Both the position numbers and the translations under genes were made by a program. A stretch of 64,000 bases of DNA from Curtobacterium sp. MCBD17_013 (GTDB lineage: Bacteria; Actinomycetota; Actinomycetes; Actinomycetales; Microbacteriaceae), in assembly GCF_003234565.1 (NCBI RefSeq), contig NZ_QKTU01000005.1:1-64000 (forward strand). Direction: 5' to 3'. Shown here piece by piece: positions 61,227 through 64,000 of this stretch; position 1 is the first letter of the stretch; the number at the start of each line of letters is the position of its first letter. Below the pieces are notes generated by a model. It did not search any database, was not told the origin of the DNA, and saw nothing but the letters and a program-made list of their open reading frames with translations.

Positions 61227-62219
61227 TCAACGTTCCGCCATCGTGCGCGCCTTCTCGGAGCGGTACCACTCCTGCCGCATCCCGGTCTCGACGGGCTGCA
61301 TGCCGACGACGACCTTGCCGCGGGAGTGGCCCGCTGCGAGGTCCTCGTAGGCGTCGACCAGGTACTCGAAGGGGTAGAACCCCGACACGAGCACCCGGAG
61401 CTGGTGCGCCTCGATGCGCCGACCGAGGTCCTGCATGATCGTCGCGGGGTCGGTGTCATCGCCGCCGGCCTGCACGAAGTACAGCTCGACGTCACGGCGC
61501 CGCTCGAGCGACACGAACCGCGCCGGGTCGACCCCGAGCGCCGTCGACAGGGCCGCACCGTCGCCCCGGTTGTCGACGAACGCGGTGACCGGGTGCCCTG
61601 CGGCAGCCTGACGGATCCGCTCGACCATGCCATCCCCGTACGTCACCGGGAGCACGCCGATCTGCCGGAGGTAGTCGTGGTTCCGCTCACCGCAGGTGCC
61701 GATGACCCGGGCGCCCGCGGCGAGCGCCAGCTGCGCCTCGATGTGCCCCACCCCACCGGCGGCGGCGGCGATCATCACGACGTCGTCCGCGGTGATCGCG
61801 AGGTCGTCGATGATCCGCCAGGCCGTCGTCCCGGCCAGGTACAGACCGCCGGCCACCTCGAACGGGATGTTCTCCGGCTTGCGCACGATCGCCGCCGCCG
61901 GGACGCACACCCAGCTCGCCTGGGCGCCACCACCGACGGCGTGGCCCATCACGGCCTGCCCGGCGTGCACCCCGCGCACCGACCGCCCCTTCGCCCGGAC
62001 GATGCCCGCGAAGCACGATCCCTGCCGCGAGGGGAACACTGTCGGAAGCCGGTCCGCCAGGGCCCCTTCGCGGGTCGCGATCTCGATGTGGCTGAGGCCG
62101 GCCGCCACGACCTCGACGACGACCTCACCGTCCGCCGGGGTCGGTCGTTCCTGGTCGACGAAGTGGAGCTCGTCGGTCCCGCCGTACCGGTCGAACTCGA
62201 CCGCTGATCCCACACGCAT
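61227..62219 (-). CDS. NADP-dependent medium-chain oxidoreductase
   Basis: A 330-residue zinc-independent MDR protein of the quinone oxidoreductase type. The N-terminal domain reads LSHIEIATREGAL and FPSRQGSCFAGIV. The Rossmann motif is AAAAGGVGHIEAQLALAAGARVIG. AGGAG lies 6 bases before the ATG. The C-terminal part is longer than usual by about 20 residues. The substrate is unknown. Confidence 0.88.
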   Translation of the reverse strand: MRVGSAVEFDRYGGTDELHFVDQERPTPADGEVVVEVVAAGLSHIEIATREGALADRLPTVFPSRQGSCFAGIVRAKGRSVRGVHAGQAVMGHAVGGGAQASWVCVPAAAIVRKPENIPFEVAGGLYLAGTTAWRIIDDLAITADDVVMIAAAAGGVGHIEAQLALAAGARVIGTCGERNHDYLRQIGVLPVTYGDGMVERIRQAAAGHPVTAFVDNRGDGAALSTALGVDPARFVSLERRRDVELYFVQAGGDDTDPATIMQDLGRRIEAHQLRVLVSGFYPFEYLVDAYEDLAAGHSRGKVVVGMQPVETGMRQEWYRSEKARTMAER

Positions 62220-62324
62220 GGCACGCTCCTGCTGTCGGCACCGTCGCCGTCGCCGTCGCAACCGTGATGCGGTACCGCCGAGCATGCGCTCCCCTGGCTG
62301 GGTCCGCGGCCGGTTCGCTGCGGC

Positions 62325-62348
62325 GGCTGCGGCTGCGGCTGCGGCTGC
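62325..62348. repeat. GGCTGC hexanucleotide repeat, four units
   Basis: Four exact GGCTGC units, with further partial units on the left, lie in the 154-base gap between the two minus-strand genes at 61227-63288. A shorter GTCGCC run is at 62242-62258. No gene is visible in the gap. Confidence 0.7.
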
Positions 62349-62373
62349 GACTCGCCGCGCCCGCCGGGGCCGT

Positions 62374-63288
62374 TCAGCGGCGCGGGCCGGACTCCGCCGC
62401 GATGCGTGCGACCCGCGCCTCGTCGAACGTGAAGAGCTCGCGCCCCTCGTCCGACACGGGGACGTGCACGGGCGTCGAGAGCACGGTGCCCTCGGCCGAG
62501 ACGTCGACCACGAGCGCTCCGGCGCCGGCGAGGATGCGCTCCCGCTCGTAGACGCCCGCGATGTCGGTGTCGTTCGCGACCCCGGGCGCCACGAGCACGG
62601 GGGCCCCCGTGATCGTGCCGACCATGTGGTGGTGGTAGTGCCCCGCGAGGACGACGCGCACGTCGCTCCCCCGCAGCGCATCCGCCAGCTCGTCCGGGTT
62701 CTGCAGTCGTAACGCCTCGTGCAGGGCGGTCGGCGCCGGCAACGGTGAGTGGTGCAGCACGAGGACGGTCCCGTACGGAGCGGGATCGGCGAGCAGCTCG
62801 CGGAGCCGTTCGAGCTGCTCGGGCCGCAGCAGGCCGTACCCGGCGCCGGGGACCGAGGTGTCGAGCGTGATGATCCGGCGCCCGGCCACCATCGAGACGC
62901 CGTCGACCGGGACGCTCGGCGCAACGTGCTGCAGCGTGTGCGCGACCGGTGCCCCACCTTCGGCGAACACGTGGCCGTTCCCGAGGACCTCACGGAACCC
63001 GGCGCGCCCGTCGTGGTTCCCGGGCACGGCGACGACGGCCGAACCGTGCGCACGCGCCCAGGCCCCGACGCGGTCGAGCAGGGCCTGGTACGAGGCGGGC
63101 GTGCCGTCGTCCGAGCAGTCCCCGGAGACGACGACCAGGCCGACACCGGGGACGTCGGCGACCCGGGCGAGGACCGCGTCGAGTGTGGCCGCGGTGTCCA
63201 CCACGCCGTTGTGCAGCGAGCCGTCACCGGTCAGGTGGGTGTCGGACAGGTGGAGGACGCGGAGGGCGCCGGGCGCGACGGGCAGCAT
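62374..63288 (-). CDS. calcineurin-like metallophosphoesterase (CpdA-like)
   Basis: A 304-residue dimetal phosphoesterase with the classic motifs LSDTHLTG, SGDCSDDG, GNHDGR and GHYHHH. It resembles the class III cyclic nucleotide phosphodiesterases (CpdA/Icc), though activity against other phosphodiesters is common. The ATG at 63288 follows TATCGT by 6 bases, and the longer open frame upstream is not coding. Confidence 0.9.
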   Translation of the reverse strand: MLPVAPGALRVLHLSDTHLTGDGSLHNGVVDTAATLDAVLARVADVPGVGLVVVSGDCSDDGTPASYQALLDRVGAWARAHGSAVVAVPGNHDGRAGFREVLGNGHVFAEGGAPVAHTLQHVAPSVPVDGVSMVAGRRIITLDTSVPGAGYGLLRPEQLERLRELLADPAPYGTVLVLHHSPLPAPTALHEALRLQNPDELADALRGSDVRVVLAGHYHHHMVGTITGAPVLVAPGVANDTDIAGVYERERILAGAGALVVDVSAEGTVLSTPVHVPVSDEGRELFTFDEARVARIAAESGPRR

Positions 63289-63294
63289 GCGGTC

Positions 63295-63300
63295 ACGATA
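63295..63300 (-). promoter_or_regulatory. leaderless-type -10 of the phosphoesterase gene
   Basis: TATCGT on the minus strand ends 6 bases before the ATG at 63288. Confidence 0.5.
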
Positions 63301-63411
63301 GCGACCGCCGACGACAGCAGCGATGACGGTGGACGTGGCTCCTCGCCCTCGACTCGTGCTGCGCGGACACGCTGCGTCCGTCCTCGACGTGGCCGCGCCC
63401 AGCGGCAGAAC

Positions 63412-63417
63412 TACCCT
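63412..63417 (+). promoter_or_regulatory. leaderless-type -10
   Basis: TACCCT ends 6 bases before the ATG at 63424. Confidence 0.5.
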
Positions 63418-63423
63418 GGGCGG

Positions 63424-63783
63424 ATGCTCTCGCGACGCGACGCCGCCATCCGGCTCGACATCCCCCTCGAGATGGCCACCCACCACGGGATCCCCCCGCG
63501 CCTCAGCGAAGCCGAGCTCGCCGCGATCGAGCAGGATCCGCCGGCCTGGCTCGTGCAGTCCCGGGCCAACCGCACGGGCAAGAAGGTCTGGGTCCACCTC
63601 GAGTGCGTCGTCTGCGGCTTCACCGAGGATGCGCGGCCCAAGAAGTGGTGGCCCGACTGGGACTTCCTGATGTGTGACTACCACGCGGGGTACCAGGCGC
63701 CGGAACCGGCCACGGGGCTCGTGCGGCGCGAGGTGGATGGCGTGGGCACGAGATTCGTCGCCCTCGTCGACGAGGAGCCGTAG
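63424..63783 (+). CDS. hypothetical protein with CxxC and Trp-rich segment
   Basis: A 119-residue soluble protein. It contains ECVVCGFTEDARPKKWWPDWDFLMCDYHAGY, in which two cysteine pairs and a histidine could bind zinc. I do not recognise the family. It is convergent with the truncated gene at the window edge and preceded by a clear leaderless-type box, so it is probably real. Confidence 0.68.
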   Translation: MLSRRDAAIRLDIPLEMATHHGIPPRLSEAELAAIEQDPPAWLVQSRANRTGKKVWVHLECVVCGFTEDARPKKWWPDWDFLMCDYHAGYQAPEPATGLVRREVDGVGTRFVALVDEEP

Positions 63784-63790
63784 CCGCTCG

Positions 63791-64000
63791 TCAGCCCAGC
63801 ATCTGGACGACAGCGGCGGCGAACAGCACGAATGCGACGCCGGCTGCGCTCGAGCGGAGGACGTCGATGCGTTCCCACCGCATCACGACGCGCTTCCAGT
63901 CTGCTGGCGGATCGGTCGGATCCCAGTCGTTGACGCCGATGTTGATCGGGACCGTGCCGAGGAACGAAGCGAGCACGAACACCACCAGTGCCACCGTCGC
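63791..64000 (-). CDS. DUF1772-like membrane protein, cut by the window end
   Basis: Only the C-terminal 69 residues are inside the window; the frame stays open to the edge. It shows a membrane helix ending ALVVFVLASFLGTVPINIGVNDWDP, then DWKRVVMRWERIDVLRSSAAGVAF and a last helix. This pattern resembles the C-terminal half of DUF1772 (anthrone oxygenase-like) proteins, whose role in bacteria is mostly unknown. Confidence 0.6.
   Translation of the reverse strand, partial: ATVALVVFVLASFLGTVPINIGVNDWDPTDPPADWKRVVMRWERIDVLRSSAAGVAFVLFAAAVVQMLG

Overview
The window is a high-GC (roughly 70% or more), gene-dense stretch of chromosome. Codon use, the many ATGA/GTGA start-stop overlaps, the mycothiol-linked protein families and the paralog set point to an actinobacterium of the Microbacteriaceae, most like Curtobacterium; this placement is inference from gene content, not from a marker-gene comparison. 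I see no phage, IS element, CRISPR array or plasmid function. There are about 67 protein genes and one tRNA.

Layout. (1) 0.2-8.8 kb, minus strand: a seven-gene peptide uptake operon made of a solute-binding lipoprotein, an M14 carboxypeptidase, two DppB/DppC-type permeases, a class-C beta-lactamase-like serine hydrolase, a GbsR/MarR regulator and a fused double ATPase. Divergent from it are a PaiB-like flavin protein and a YtcJ-like amidohydrolase. (2) 11.3-18.6 kb: Nei glycosylase, RpiB, a GNAT, a DsbA-like mycothiol-dependent reductase, aminopeptidase N, an MscS channel and a group II truncated haemoglobin; from memory this follows the M. tuberculosis Rv2464c-Rv2470 order. (3) 18.6-30.8 kb: housekeeping and hypothetical genes (TesB, SDR, thioesterase-EttA pair, lipoprotein, SSB paralog, MsrA, tRNA-Arg(UCU), thioredoxin-like protein, MarR-MFS efflux pair, oligoribonuclease). 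(4) 30.9-37.2 kb: a group of acyl-chain enzymes (KAS III-like, enoyl-CoA hydratase, SDR, quinone oxidoreductase, KAS II, ACMSD-type amidohydrolase). (5) 37.2-45.8 kb: MarR/esterase divergon with a perfect 18-bp palindrome, a spore photoproduct lyase-family radical SAM protein, M19 dipeptidase, FAD-NAD(P) protein plus FMN monooxygenase, and SufU-SufS. (6) 45.9-51.3 kb: an orphan MT0933-like antitoxin-family protein, ClC channel, CorA, alanine dehydrogenase and two small stress-type genes. (7) 51.3-53.7 kb: a translationally coupled trio (haem-oxygenase-like diiron protein, GT2 glycosyltransferase, CDGSH iron-sulfur protein), the best candidate for an undescribed pathway. (8) 53.8-64 kb: SorC regulator and GlpD with paired operators, phosphatase, DinB protein, a LolA-like secreted protein with an ABC exporter, another oxidoreductase, a metallophosphoesterase and a gene cut by the window end.

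The commonest regulatory pattern is a TANNNT -10 hexamer ending 6 or 7 bases before an ATG or GTG with no Shine-Dalgarno sequence. I found it at sixteen genes, which suggests widespread leaderless transcription. Genes inside operons mostly use 1-4 base start-stop overlaps.
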